From: DATFDN01 sp963830565
Lineage (GTDB): Bacteria; Pseudomonadota; Alphaproteobacteria; Acetobacterales; Acetobacteraceae
Direction of reading: 5' to 3'
Length of the DNA: 64,000 nucleotides
Assembly (NCBI GenBank): GCA_963830565.1
Contig: CAWHMO010000005.1
Span: 1-64,000, forward strand
The notes beneath the pieces were generated by a model that had not been told where the DNA came from, did not search any database, and saw only the letters and a list, made by a program, of their open reading frames with translations. The position numbers and the translations under genes are program-made. Below, piece by piece: positions 18,890 through 27,412 of this stretch (position 1 is its first letter; every line of letters begins with the position of its first letter).

Positions 18890-19160
18890 ATGATCGAGCC
18901 GTTGCCGACCCGCCTCTCTGCGGCCGAAGCGAACTCGACGCCAGTACTGGGAGTGGGCGCGCTCGCTGCGGGAAGCGGGGACATTGCGCCACGTCTGGGC
19001 TCGTGCCAGACGCGGCGCGCTCGCGGTTTTCGAGGTTGACGGCGCCGAGATGCTGCACAGGCTGCTGAACGAGTGGGCGGACATCATCCCGGGGCGGTTC
19101 GACATCCGTCCGCTGCTCGATCCCGAGGCGGCACAGGCGTTCCTGGGCAAGCCGGCCTGA
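18890..19160 (+). CDS. small muconolactone-isomerase-like protein, frameshifted
   Basis: Two frames join when one C is removed at 18941-18942. The N-terminus (MIEPLPTRLSAAEANST) then continues into a segment with QYWEWARSLREAGTLRHVW, a beta strand GALAVFEVDG, a helix LHRLLNEWADI and the end FDIRPLLDPEAAQAFL. This matches the ferredoxin-like fold of muconolactone delta-isomerase/YciI-like small proteins (about 90 aa). The repaired length is 89 aa, though a true start slightly upstream (ATG 18876 with a further indel) is possible. It lies last in the aromatic operon, where such isomerase-like proteins are often found. Confidence 0.6.
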
Positions 19161-19188
19161 CCGGGGCCTGCCAGATGCTGCTCCGCGC

Positions 19189-20346
19189 TCACTCTACAAG
19201 TTGATTCACGCGCGCGACCTGCTGGAGCAGGCGCACCAGTTCGGCTTGGCGGCAAGTCTCCGTCTTTTCGAAAACGCGGCTCAGGTGGGTGCGCAGCGTC
19301 GCGGGCGCGATGCGCAGGGCACGAGCGGCGGCCTTGACCCCGTCGCCTTGCATGATGCGCCCGGCGACGGCGGTCTCCGCCGGGGTGAGGCCGTAGAGCG
19401 CGCGCAAGTGCTCCGGGGAGGGCGCGCTCTCCGGGCCGCATGGGCTGAGCAGGATGAGGGCGGCGGGCCGGCGCGCGGCGTTCCACGCGACCTCGGCGCG
19501 GAGCGGGCTGACGGAGGCGAGCAGAGAGGCTCCATGCTGGGAAAGGAGCCGGAGCACTCCGCCGCCTTGCGTGGTCTCGTGCCGAAGCGCCGCGGCTTGC
19601 GCGACCAAGCGCCGCAGCGCCTGCGTCTGGTCGTGCGTCGCCGCGCGCAGCCGCCGCTCGCCTCCGTCCGGCCCAATGTCGAGCCCGTCTGCCTTCGCCA
19701 GCACCAACTCCGCCGCGCGATTGGCGTGGATCACCCGCGCCTCGGCATCGACGATCAGCACGCCCGGCGTCAGTCGGTCGAGCGCCTCCAGCGTGCTGCC
19801 CGGCCCGATGCCGGCCGGCACCAGGTGCATGTGGGTCCGCATCGCCCGGCGCAGGTGCGGCACAAGGAGGGAGAGCAGTCGCAAGTCCCGATGCTGGAAG
19901 ACGCCGACCCGCTTGGAGCGCGCCATGCCGATAAAGCCGCTGGCACTCCGATCGTCGAGGAGGCGCACCTGCATGCAGTCCTGCATGTCATAACGGTTGG
20001 CGAAATCGTTGTAGAACTCGGTACGCACGAACTCCGACGGCGTCACTACCATCCAGTTCGCCAGGACCGTTCCGATCGGCGCACGCATCACTGCGGGACG
20101 CAGCCTGTCGAGGCTGCCGTAGTGCTCCGCGTAATCGCGGACCGATCGGGGATCCTGCACCGATTGTACGTCCTGAAATTTCGCCGCCCCATCCTGCATC
20201 CAGACGGTTGCCGACGTGCTGCCGAACAGGCCGCCCATCCGCCTCAGCACGCCAGGCCAGCTCGTCTTGTCCACGCCCACGTCGTAGATATGCCCGATCA
20301 GGTCAGAGATATCCTCAAGAGAGGGTTCTGCCGCGTCGCGCCGCAT
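19189..20346 (-). CDS. LuxR family transcriptional regulator
   Basis: 385 aa. The C-terminal 65 residues form a LuxR-type helix-turn-helix (LTPAETAVAGRIMQGDGVKA, then TLRTHLSRVFEKT). The N-terminal 300 residues contain a GAF/PAS-like sensory region with no recognised autoinducer motif. It converges on the aromatic operon (28 bases after the small isomerase gene) and is the only regulator beside it, so it is a candidate controller, by inference. Start at 20346 has a GAGGA site upstream. Confidence 0.85.
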   Translation of the reverse strand: MRRDAAEPSLEDISDLIGHIYDVGVDKTSWPGVLRRMGGLFGSTSATVWMQDGAAKFQDVQSVQDPRSVRDYAEHYGSLDRLRPAVMRAPIGTVLANWMVVTPSEFVRTEFYNDFANRYDMQDCMQVRLLDDRSASGFIGMARSKRVGVFQHRDLRLLSLLVPHLRRAMRTHMHLVPAGIGPGSTLEALDRLTPGVLIVDAEARVIHANRAAELVLAKADGLDIGPDGGERRLRAATHDQTQALRRLVAQAAALRHETTQGGGVLRLLSQHGASLLASVSPLRAEVAWNAARRPAALILLSPCGPESAPSPEHLRALYGLTPAETAVAGRIMQGDGVKAAARALRIAPATLRTHLSRVFEKTETCRQAELVRLLQQVARVNQLVE

Positions 20347-20677
20347 CTTCGTCCTCCTCGCAGGCGGCCAACAGGTCCGGTCCGACCTCTAGCCCACGCG
20401 GGCAACGAGCCACGTTCGGCGCCGCTCCGCGCACTCGTCCGCGCCATACCTGGTCGAGCCAAGGTCATGCCTATCCTAGCGCGCAGCGCTGGGCAGGCGA
20501 GTGGCGCACGTCACACTCCGGCCAGGTGCGGCAATGTCTGGCCAAGCTCCGGGCCAACCAGGGCAGCCGAGTGGTCGCAAGGCCTGCCGGGTGCTCCTCG
20601 TCGTCATCCAAATGAATGACGCTTTGCCCCCGGGCGCAATGGCAGTCTCTCGCATCGACTGGACGCGGAGACGCGCG
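20347..20677. other. gene-free stretch upstream of the LuxR gene
   Basis: About 330 bases with no supported gene. The region must hold the LuxR gene promoter on the minus strand and that of a small plus-strand frame. No clear sigma-70 boxes, long palindromes or repeats are visible. Confidence 0.4.
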
Positions 20678-20836
20678 ATGCGGGACATGACCATGATCAC
20701 GGCGGTACGGGGTGCTCGCGGGATCGGGGGCGACCTGCCCCTCATTCTCCTATTCAGTCTGGCCGGCTTGCTCGTCACAGCCCTGGTCGCTGCCGTCGCT
20801 CCGGGCTGGGCAAGGGTGCTAGATGCCTGGGTCTGA
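20678..20836 (+). CDS. possible 52-aa single-span membrane protein
   Basis: Starts at an ATG with GGAG seven bases upstream. It has one strong membrane segment (PLILLFSLAGLLVTALVAAV) after a basic N-terminus. It lies between the LuxR and nsrR genes and converges on nsrR. No family is recognised. Chance frames of this length are common in GC-rich DNA, so the membrane segment and ribosome-binding site are the only support. Confidence 0.35.
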   Translation: MRDMTMITAVRGARGIGGDLPLILLFSLAGLLVTALVAAVAPGWARVLDAWV

Positions 20837-20868
20837 ATATAAGGGCCGGGCGACGATCCCGCCGTGGA

Positions 20869-21339
20869 TCAGTTTACGGCGGGCGCCGCTGTGCTTTCGG
20901 TTGCTTTCGGCAGGGCGGCGAACAGCGCCGAGAAATCCTGCCGCCGCGCGACAAGGTCCGCGAGCGTGTAGCGGTCGAGCACGCTCAAAAACGCATTGAG
21001 CGCCTCGTGCAGCACGACCTGAAGCGTGCAGGCGGGCGCGATCGGGCACGAGCCCGCCGCCTCGAAGCAGGGCACGAGGTTGAGGTCCGCCTCGGTCCTG
21101 CGTACAACGGTGCCGAGATTGATGGCGCTGGCGGGCTTGGCAAGCCGGATGCCTCCGTTGCGGCCACGTACCGTGCGCACGTCTCCCGCAATCCCAAGCT
21201 GATGCACGACTTTCATCAGATGGGTCTCGGACACGCCGTACGCGGCCGCGATATCAGCGATCCTGGCCTGATGGTCATCACGCACCGCGAGGTACATGAG
21301 GACCCGTACCGAGTAGTCGGTGTATGCCGTCAGGCGCAT
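20869..21339 (-). CDS. nsrR: Rrf2 family nitric-oxide-sensing repressor NsrR
   Basis: 156 aa. N-terminal winged helix-turn-helix (YGVSETHLMKVVHQL, with the wing VRGRNGGIRLAKP), then three conserved cysteines Cys91, Cys98 and Cys104 that would hold an iron-sulfur cluster, as in NsrR. Nitric oxide damages the cluster and releases DNA. It starts with MRLTAYTDYS, typical for NsrR. It is third in a minus-strand row with a DUF6522-like gene and a small membrane protein gene, with a candidate NsrR-type operator ahead of the first gene. Confidence 0.9.
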   Translation of the reverse strand: MRLTAYTDYSVRVLMYLAVRDDHQARIADIAAAYGVSETHLMKVVHQLGIAGDVRTVRGRNGGIRLAKPASAINLGTVVRRTEADLNLVPCFEAAGSCPIAPACTLQVVLHEALNAFLSVLDRYTLADLVARRQDFSALFAALPKATESTAAPAVN

Positions 21340-21419
21340 GACGCCTCGGGAACCGCGGCGATTCTGATGCCGGCGGGCTGGACCAGCTCACCCGCACGGT
21401 CGATCACGGCGCGGAACTC

Positions 21420-21617
21420 TCAATTCCTGTAACGGAACGTCAGGCGCATGAGCCCCTCATCAGCGTCAACCCCGCGCTCGCTGGTTTGAAACACTCGCGC
21501 AGCACGCAGTTCATCAATAAGTGCGACCGCCGAAAGACCCAAGGCTGGGGCCAGGAGTTCCGCATCTACCGTGCAGGTGCCATCCGGCTCGAAAGTAGCA
21601 AAGCGGGTATTCGACAT
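21420..21617 (-). CDS. DUF6522-like small protein
   Basis: 65 aa. The pattern (acidic start, AELLAPALGLS, a helix ending in a SERGV turn, and RLTFRYRN at the end) fits the short DUF6522 family often found with Rrf2/NsrR and denitrification genes; assignment is from remembered pattern. The ATG at 21617 has an AAGGAT site seven bases upstream. It lies 80 bases upstream of nsrR and 53 bases downstream of a small membrane protein gene on the same strand. Confidence 0.6.
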   Translation of the reverse strand: MSNTRFATFEPDGTCTVDAELLAPALGLSAVALIDELRAARVFQTSERGVDADEGLMRLTFRYRN

Positions 21618-21670
21618 CACAGCCATCCTTTGCAACGCTAGCGGGTCGCGCTCCATGTTTCCTCGGCGGA

Positions 21671-21907
21671 TCAGCCAATCTGGATGTAGGCAATTACGGC
21701 GACGAGAACCACAACCACGTTCCAGAACAGCATGTTGATAAGGACGCGGATCGCTGTGCGATCGTCATCCTTCGTCGCGCCCAGCAAGTCGGCAATGAGA
21801 TTGCCGGGATATTGAAAAATCCGCACCGCCAGCGGCTCGCGCGCGTGCTCGGGCGGCTGGAGCAGAGGCTGGGAACCTGGAGCGGATTTCACTGGTGTTC
21901 GTGTCAT
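21671..21907 (-). CDS. small C-terminally anchored membrane protein
   Basis: 78 aa with a soluble N-terminal half containing a KDDDRTAIRVLINM segment and a C-terminal membrane helix (LFWNVVVVLVAVIAYIQIG). No family is recognised. It is first in the presumed nsrR operon. The N-terminus of about 25 residues is proline-rich and may not be the true start. The candidate operator lies 50 bases upstream of its ATG. Confidence 0.55.
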   Translation of the reverse strand: MTRTPVKSAPGSQPLLQPPEHAREPLAVRIFQYPGNLIADLLGATKDDDRTAIRVLINMLFWNVVVVLVAVIAYIQIG

Positions 21908-21956
21908 GGCCCGTTCCCTTCAAAAGTCTCCTCTCTCAAATACACCCTCGCCGGCT

Positions 21957-21983
21957 AAAAGCAATATTGTGGATATATCTTTT
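21957..21983 (-). promoter_or_regulatory. candidate NsrR-type operator
   Basis: A 27-base imperfect palindrome, AAAAG-N2-ATAT-N5-ATAT-N2-CTTTT. Read on the minus strand its inner 23 bases have the 11-1-11 spacing of the enterobacterial NsrR consensus, matching it at 13 of 22 arm positions by hand comparison. It sits about 50 bases upstream of the first gene of the nsrR row, where a repressor site would be expected, and overlaps the rsmI stop codon. Confidence 0.45.
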
Positions 21984-22902
21984 ACGCGCCAGCTCTCCTT
22001 GCTCTCGCCTCGGCGGCAATCTCCAGCGCCCGCGCATAGACCACCTTGCGGGGCAGGGCGGTGGCCGCGGCGACCAGCGCGGCCGCGTCCTTCAGGCTGT
22101 TACCCGTCAGGGCGGCACGCAGTTGCTCGTCCAACGCGTCCGGAGCAGCCGCCTCGGCTTCCGATGGACCGACCAGCACCGTGATCTCGCCCCTCGGCGC
22201 TTCAGCCGCGTAATGGCGGGCAAGGTCGGGGAGCGAGGCGCGGCGCACCTCCTCGAACCGCTTGGTCAGTTCGCGCGCGACCGCACCGGGGCGGGAACCG
22301 AAGGTCGTCGAAAGGTCAGCGAGCGTTTCGGCCAGGCGATGCGGGGCTTCGTGCCAGATCAGGGTTGCCCGCAATCCCGCCCGTTCGGCCGCGCGCAGGC
22401 TGCCGAACGCCGCGCGTCGCGATGCTGCGCGCGGTGGCGGGAAGCCGAGAACGAGGAAGGGCAGGGGTGGCAGCCCCGACAGCACCAGCGCGGTGAGCGC
22501 GGCGTTAGGCCCGGGCACCGCCGTAACCGGCAAGTCCTCGGCGATCGCGGCGCGCACCAGCCGGAAACCAGGGTCCGACACCAGCGGCGTGCCGGCGTCG
22601 GACACGACCGCGACGCGCTTGCCGAACCGCAAGGCGGCCAGCACCGAGGGGATGCGCGCGTCCTCGTTGTGCTCGTGCAAGGCGGTCAGCGGGGCGCGGG
22701 CGCCGATCGCCGACATCAGCCGTGCCGTATGACGGGTATCCTCGCACAACACCAGGTCGGCGTCGGAAAGAGCATCACGCCCGCGTGGGGACAGGTCGCC
22801 GAGATTGCCGATAGGCGTGGAAACAAGCACAAGGCCGGAAGGAGGGCCGGGCGGACCGGCGGCCTCGGAGCCGGGAGATGGGTCAGATGCGTCGTCGGGC
22901 AT
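21982..22902 (-). CDS. rsmI: 16S rRNA (cytidine(1402)-2'-O)-methyltransferase
   Basis: 306 aa. SAM-dependent tetrapyrrole-methylase fold: VSTPIGNLGDLS, CEDTRHTARL, SDAGTPLVSDPG and AVPGPNAALTALVLSG are diagnostic. It methylates the ribose of C1402 in 16S rRNA. Its start overlaps the start of the divergent LpoA-like gene by 16 bases if the ATG at 22902 is used; a GTG further in is possible. The rsmI-lpoA pairing is widely conserved. Confidence 0.93.
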   Translation of the reverse strand: MPDDASDPSPGSEAAGPPGPPSGLVLVSTPIGNLGDLSPRGRDALSDADLVLCEDTRHTARLMSAIGARAPLTALHEHNEDARIPSVLAALRFGKRVAVVSDAGTPLVSDPGFRLVRAAIAEDLPVTAVPGPNAALTALVLSGLPPLPFLVLGFPPPRAASRRAAFGSLRAAERAGLRATLIWHEAPHRLAETLADLSTTFGSRPGAVARELTKRFEEVRRASLPDLARHYAAEAPRGEITVLVGPSEAEAAAPDALDEQLRAALTGNSLKDAAALVAAATALPRKVVYARALEIAAEARARRAGA

Positions 22903-24146
22903 TTCTCGTCCTTTCCGGCGGCGCGGCTCTGGCCGCCTGCACCGGCACCGAATATCCGCCCCCGCCACCCTACCTCATACCTGGCGGGCCCGGGCCGCTG
23001 TCGGGCCTATTCGGGCCCGGATCGTCCGGCGGCCCCGTGCGCCCCATCGCGCTCCTGCTGCCGTTGACCGGACCACGCGCGGATGTCGGCCAGCCGATGC
23101 TGCAAGCGGCACAGCTCGCGCTTGCCGATCCCTCGGCTCCGCCGCTGATCCCCGAGGATACCGGCGGCACCGCCGCCGGCGCCATGTCAGCCGTCCGGGG
23201 CGCGCTGGCGCAGGGCGCGGGCCTCATCCTCGGCCCGCTGACCGCTGCCGAGACCGAGGCGGTAGCCCCGGCGGCGACCGCCGCGGGAGTGCCGGTGCTT
23301 GCCTTCACCAACACCACCGCCGCCGCCCGACCGGGCGTTTGGCCGCTCGGCATCACCCCCGGCCAGCAGGTGCGTCGCCTGCTCGCCTACGCCCAGGAGC
23401 AGGGACGTGGACAAGTCGCCGCGCTGCTGCCCGAGAGCCAGTTCGGCCATGCGATGGCAGAGGCGCTGATCGCCGCCGCCGAGCAGCGCGGGCTTCCGCA
23501 GCCCGATATACGCTTCCACGGTACGGGCATGTCCGCGATCAGCAGCGCCGTCCGCCAGCTCTCTGCGTATGAACAACGCTGGGGTCCGGTTCAGCGGCAG
23601 ATCAAGGAGGCGCGAGCCCAAGGCACGCCGGAGGGCCGGCGTGAGGCCGAGCGGCTGACCCGCACCAGCGTGCCGCCGCCGCCCTTCGACGCGCTGCTGC
23701 TGGGCGACACCGGGGATGCGTTGGCCGAGCTGGCCTCGGTGCTGCCGTACTATTTCGTCGGGCCGCCCGTGGTGCAAATCATGGGGCCGGCGCTGTGGGC
23801 CGCTCCGGGCAGTGGGGCGGGCCAGATACGGGGTGCATGGTATGCAGCGCCCGATCCAGCCGCACGGGCGAGCTTCGAGCAGGCCTTTGCCGCCCGCTAC
23901 GGCGCTCCGCCACCAGGCTCGGCCGACCTCGCCTATGATGCGGCCCTCATTGCGCGTACGCTGGCCCCGCAGGGCTACGCGCCGGGAGCGCTCGTCAATC
24001 CGGACGGCTTCTCCGGGGCGGATGGGTGGCTTCGCTTTCTCCCCGACGGCCGGGTGCAGCGCGGCCTGGGCGTCTTTCAGGTGGAGCCTGGCGGACCTCG
24101 CCTCATCTCTCCCGCCCCGGCATCGGCGACGGCGGGAGAGGCCTGA
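22887..24146 (+). CDS. penicillin-binding protein activator, LpoA-like lipoprotein
   Basis: 419 aa. Lipoprotein signal with ALAAC lipobox (Cys18 from this ATG), then a periplasmic-binding-protein-like two-lobed domain (IALLLPLTGPRADVGQ, PVLAFTNTTAA). LpoA in gammaproteobacteria activates peptidoglycan synthase PBP1A from the outer membrane; the alphaproteobacterial relatives share the C-terminal lobe. A GGGAG site lies eight bases upstream of this ATG. Eight bases separate its stop from the kinase gene, so it may be cotranscribed. Confidence 0.8.
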   Translation: MRRRAFLVLSGGAALAACTGTEYPPPPPYLIPGGPGPLSGLFGPGSSGGPVRPIALLLPLTGPRADVGQPMLQAAQLALADPSAPPLIPEDTGGTAAGAMSAVRGALAQGAGLILGPLTAAETEAVAPAATAAGVPVLAFTNTTAAARPGVWPLGITPGQQVRRLLAYAQEQGRGQVAALLPESQFGHAMAEALIAAAEQRGLPQPDIRFHGTGMSAISSAVRQLSAYEQRWGPVQRQIKEARAQGTPEGRREAERLTRTSVPPPPFDALLLGDTGDALAELASVLPYYFVGPPVVQIMGPALWAAPGSGAGQIRGAWYAAPDPAARASFEQAFAARYGAPPPGSADLAYDAALIARTLAPQGYAPGALVNPDGFSGADGWLRFLPDGRVQRGLGVFQVEPGGPRLISPAPASATAGEA

Positions 24147-24154
24147 GCGCCGCG

Positions 24155-25174
24155 ATGCCAGACCCCCTGCCCGGTGAAGTCGCGGACGCGCTCCGCCGCA
24201 TGTCTCTGCTTGGGCCGGCCCTGGAGCCCGCGGCCGAGCGCCTGACCGGCGGCGTCTCCTCCGACATCTGGCGCGTCGATCTGCCATCGGGCTCCATTTG
24301 CGTGAAACGCGCGCTGGCGCGGCTGCGCGTCGCAGCGGATTGGCGCGCTCCGGTCGAGCGTAACTTGTACGAGGCGCGCTGGATGCGCCGTGCCGCCAGG
24401 GCGGCGCCGGGCTCCGCGCCGGCCATCCTTGGGCACGACCAGGCGACCGGGACACTCGCCATGGAGTACCTGCCACCGGCGACGCACCGTTTGTGGAAGA
24501 CGCTGCTGCGCGACGGCCGGGCCGATCCCGATTTCGCCGCCGCGGTCGGGCGCATCCTCGCGCGCATCCATGCCGCCGGCGCTGCGGATCGATCCGTTCC
24601 GGCGGAATTCGCGAGCGACGCTGTTTTCCGTGCCATCCGGCTCGAGCCGTACCTGCTCGCCACGGCGGAGGCTCATACCGATCTCGCCGGCGCGTTTCAT
24701 GCGCTGATCGCGACAACGTCCGAGACGAAGCGGGCGTTGGTGCATGGAGACGTGAGCCCGAAGAACATACTAGTGGGACCGCGCGGGCCGGTGTTCCTGG
24801 ACGCGGAATGCGCCTGGTGGGGCGATCCAGCCTTCGACCTTGCTTTCTGCCTGAACCATCTGCTGCTCAAATGCCTGTGGATTCCCGGCGCGCGTGCGGG
24901 CTTCCTCGCCTGCTTCGACGCGCTGGGCGACGCCTATCTGGAGGGCGTGGCATGGGAGCCGCGCGCCGGGCTTGAGGCCAGGGCGGCACACCTGCTGCCG
25001 GGGCTGCTGTTGGCGCGGGTGGATGGGAAGTCGCCGGTGGAATACATCACCGAAGAGGACCAGCGGAACCGGGTCCGTCGCGTCGGCCGCGCGCTGCTCG
25101 CCAGGCCCGCCGACCGGCTCGGCGCCGTGCGTGTGGCGTGGGAACACGAGCTTGCCCAAGGAGAGGGGGGATGA
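24155..25174 (+). CDS. aminoglycoside phosphotransferase (APH) family kinase
   Basis: 339 aa, kinase-like fold: ATP-site Lys51 (ICVKRAL), catalytic loop HGD at 197-199 with Asn204 (HGDVSPKNIL), and the metal-binding DAE at 216-218. The family includes small-molecule kinases (homoserine, choline, fructosamine, sugar acids), so the name does not mean antibiotic resistance. Its stop overlaps the enolase-like gene by four bases, so it is likely to act on the same metabolite. Substrate unknown. Confidence 0.82.
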   Translation: MPDPLPGEVADALRRMSLLGPALEPAAERLTGGVSSDIWRVDLPSGSICVKRALARLRVAADWRAPVERNLYEARWMRRAARAAPGSAPAILGHDQATGTLAMEYLPPATHRLWKTLLRDGRADPDFAAAVGRILARIHAAGAADRSVPAEFASDAVFRAIRLEPYLLATAEAHTDLAGAFHALIATTSETKRALVHGDVSPKNILVGPRGPVFLDAECAWWGDPAFDLAFCLNHLLLKCLWIPGARAGFLACFDALGDAYLEGVAWEPRAGLEARAAHLLPGLLLARVDGKSPVEYITEEDQRNRVRRVGRALLARPADRLGAVRVAWEHELAQGEGG

Positions 25175-26461
25175 CCGATACCCGCGTCGCTTTCGTGCAT
25201 GGCCGCCGCGTATGGGACAGTCGCGGCCGGCCGACGATCGAGGCTGACCTGCTGCTGGAAGGCGGGGCGGTCGGGCGCGGGATGGCGCCCGCCGGAGCCT
25301 CGACCGGGGCCGGTGAGGCGCTTGATTTGCGCGACGGCGGGGACGGCTTCGGCGGCTACGACGTCACCCGCGCGCTGGGCTACGTGAATACGCAGATCGC
25401 CCGCGCCCTGGTGGGCATGGACGCGGCGGATCAGGCGGCGCTGGATGGCAGGCTGATCGAGCTGGACGGCACCCCCAGCAAGTCCCGCCTGGGGGCCAAC
25501 GCACTGATCGCGGTCTCGATGGCCGCTGCCCACGCCGCAGCGGCGGCGGCGGGAGAGCCGCTGTATCGCTACCTGGGAGGCGCAGACGCGGTCACACTGC
25601 CCCTGCCGCAGATCCAGATCTTCGGCGGCGGCGCGCATGCCGGAAGGCGGGTGGATGTACAGGACTTCCTCGTCACCTGCCCAGGGGCCGCCAGCTTCGC
25701 GCAGGCGCTCGACTGGACAGCCGAGATCTATCGGGCAGCCGGAGCACTGATGGCCGAGGCGGGCCAGCTCGCCGGGGTCGCCGACGAAGGCGGCTGGTGG
25801 CCCGCCTTCAAGTCGAACGAGGCGGCGCTCGAGATGCTGGTGCGCGCAATTCAGCGTGCCGGCTTCAAGGCCCCCGCGGACGTCGCGATCGCGCTTGATG
25901 TCGCCGCCAGCGAGTTCGGGCGGGGCGGCAAGTACCGGCTGGCGCTGGAGGGCCGCGAACTCGATAGCGAGGGCATGATAAAGTTGCTGAGCGGCTGGGT
26001 GCGAGCCTATCCCATCGTCTCGATCGAGGATCCGCTGTCGGAGGACGACGACGTGGGCTTCGCCGCGTTCACGACCGAGCTGGGCAGCCGCGTGCAGGTG
26101 GTCGGCGACGACTTCCTGGTCTCGCAGGCAAGCCGGGTGCGCGAGGCGGCGCTGCGCGGGACCGTGAACGCCGTGCTGCTCAAGCCGAAATCAGCGCGGC
26201 ACCCTGACCGAGACGCGCCAAGCCTGGGAGGCGGCGCGGGAGAGCGGGATGGCGGGGATCGTCTCGGCCCGGTCGGGCGAGACCGAGGACACGACGATCG
26301 TGCATCTCGCCGTGGGCTGGGGCGTGGGCCAGATCAAGGTCGGCAGCTTCGCGCGCGGCGAGCGGACGGCGAAGTGGAACGAGGCGTTGCGGATCGAGGA
26401 GGCGTTGAGCGCCCGGGCGCGGTTCGCCGGCAGGGCCGCGCTCGGCCGGTCGAAACAGTGA
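25171..26461 (+). CDS. enolase paralogue with altered active site, frameshifted
   Basis: Removing one A from the AAA at 26188-26190 gives 429 aa, normal enolase length. Conserved: His156, Glu206 (DEGG), Mg ligands Asp243, Glu286, Asp313, and lysines Lys338 (LLKPNQRGTL) and Lys389 (GQIKVGS). Changed: the Glu that holds the substrate hydroxyl (QEF in E. coli) is Asp165 (QDF), the His of SHRSGETED is Ala366 (SARSGETED), and NGG is GGG. It therefore probably does not simply make phosphoenolpyruvate. It is coupled to an APH kinase, a hydroxyacid dehydrogenase, a four-carbon acid sugar kinase and a PdxA2-type enzyme, so a phosphorylated C4 acid is a reasonable guess at its substrate. No other enolase is in the window. 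Confidence 0.85.
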
Positions 26462-27412
26462 TGAACGTCGTGTTCCACTACGCCGCCGGCCCCGACCTCG
26501 CGGCACGGCTCGCCGCGGTCGCCGGCGAGGGGCTCGCGATCGAGGTCTGCGCCGAGCATGACGACACGCGATTCGCGGCACTGTTGCCGGAGATGGACGT
26601 GCTGTGGCACGCGCTGCGGCCGGTGACGGGCGGAGATGATCGCGGCCGCGCCCCGCCTGCGGCTGATCCAGAAGATCGGAGTGGGGGTCAACACCATCGA
26701 TCTGGCGGCGGCGCGACAGCGGGGGATCGCCGTCTGCAACCTGCCGGGGACGAACGCGCCCGCCGTGGCCGAGCTGACGCTCGCGCTGATGCTGGCCGCC
26801 TTGCGTCGGATTCCAATGTTCGATGCCTCGATGCGCCGCGGTGAGGGGTTCGCGCTAGATCCAGCGGCGAAGGACGGCATCAACGAGCTGGGCGGGCGCA
26901 CGGTGGGCCTCGTCGGCTACGGCGCAGTGCCGCGCGCCTTGATGCCGGTGCTGAACGCCCTGGGCTGCCGCGTGCTCTATACCGCGCGCACGCCAAGAAG
27001 CGACGCGGGGCCGGCGGTCACGTATCGGAAGCTGCCGGACCTACTGGCGGAGGCCGACGTGGTCAGCCTGCACGTGCCGCTGACCGCCGAGACCGAGCGG
27101 ATGATCGACGCCGCCGCGCTGGCGCGCATGAAGCCGTCCGCCATCCTGGTGAACACGGCGCGCGGCGGGCTGGTCGATGAGTCGGCATTGGTCGCCGCCT
27201 TGCGGGCCGGGCGGCTGGCGGCGGCGGGTCTCGACGTGTTCGCCGAGGAGCCGATCGACCCCTCCAGCAAGCTGCTGACGCTGGCGAACGTTGTCCTGAC
27301 CCCGCACATTGCCTGGCTGACCACGGGAACCTTCGACCGCAGCTTCGCCCTCGCCGCTGAGAATTGCCGGCGGCTGGCCGCCGGAGCGGTCCTGCTGCAC
27401 AGGGTCGTGTGA
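26461..27412 (+). CDS. D-2-hydroxyacid dehydrogenase, NAD-binding, frameshifted
   Basis: One G too many in GGG at 26628-26630 breaks the frame; repaired, it is 316 aa with PVTAEMIAAAPRLRLIQK across the join. The NAD loop (VGLVGYGAVPRAL), catalytic Arg (NTARGGLVDE), Glu (VFAEEP) and His (LTPHIAW) are intact. It oxidises or reduces a 2-hydroxyacid at C2. Start ATG directly follows the enolase-like stop and the end overlaps the next gene by four bases. Substrate is inferred to be a C3-C4 acid from context. Confidence 0.85.

Noticed and set aside
17261..19486. 741-codon open frame on the minus strand opposite SDR and amidase
   Set aside because: It is a GC-bias mirror of real genes: no domain can be read, composition is Arg/Ala/Pro/Gly-rich and it crosses several plus-strand genes.
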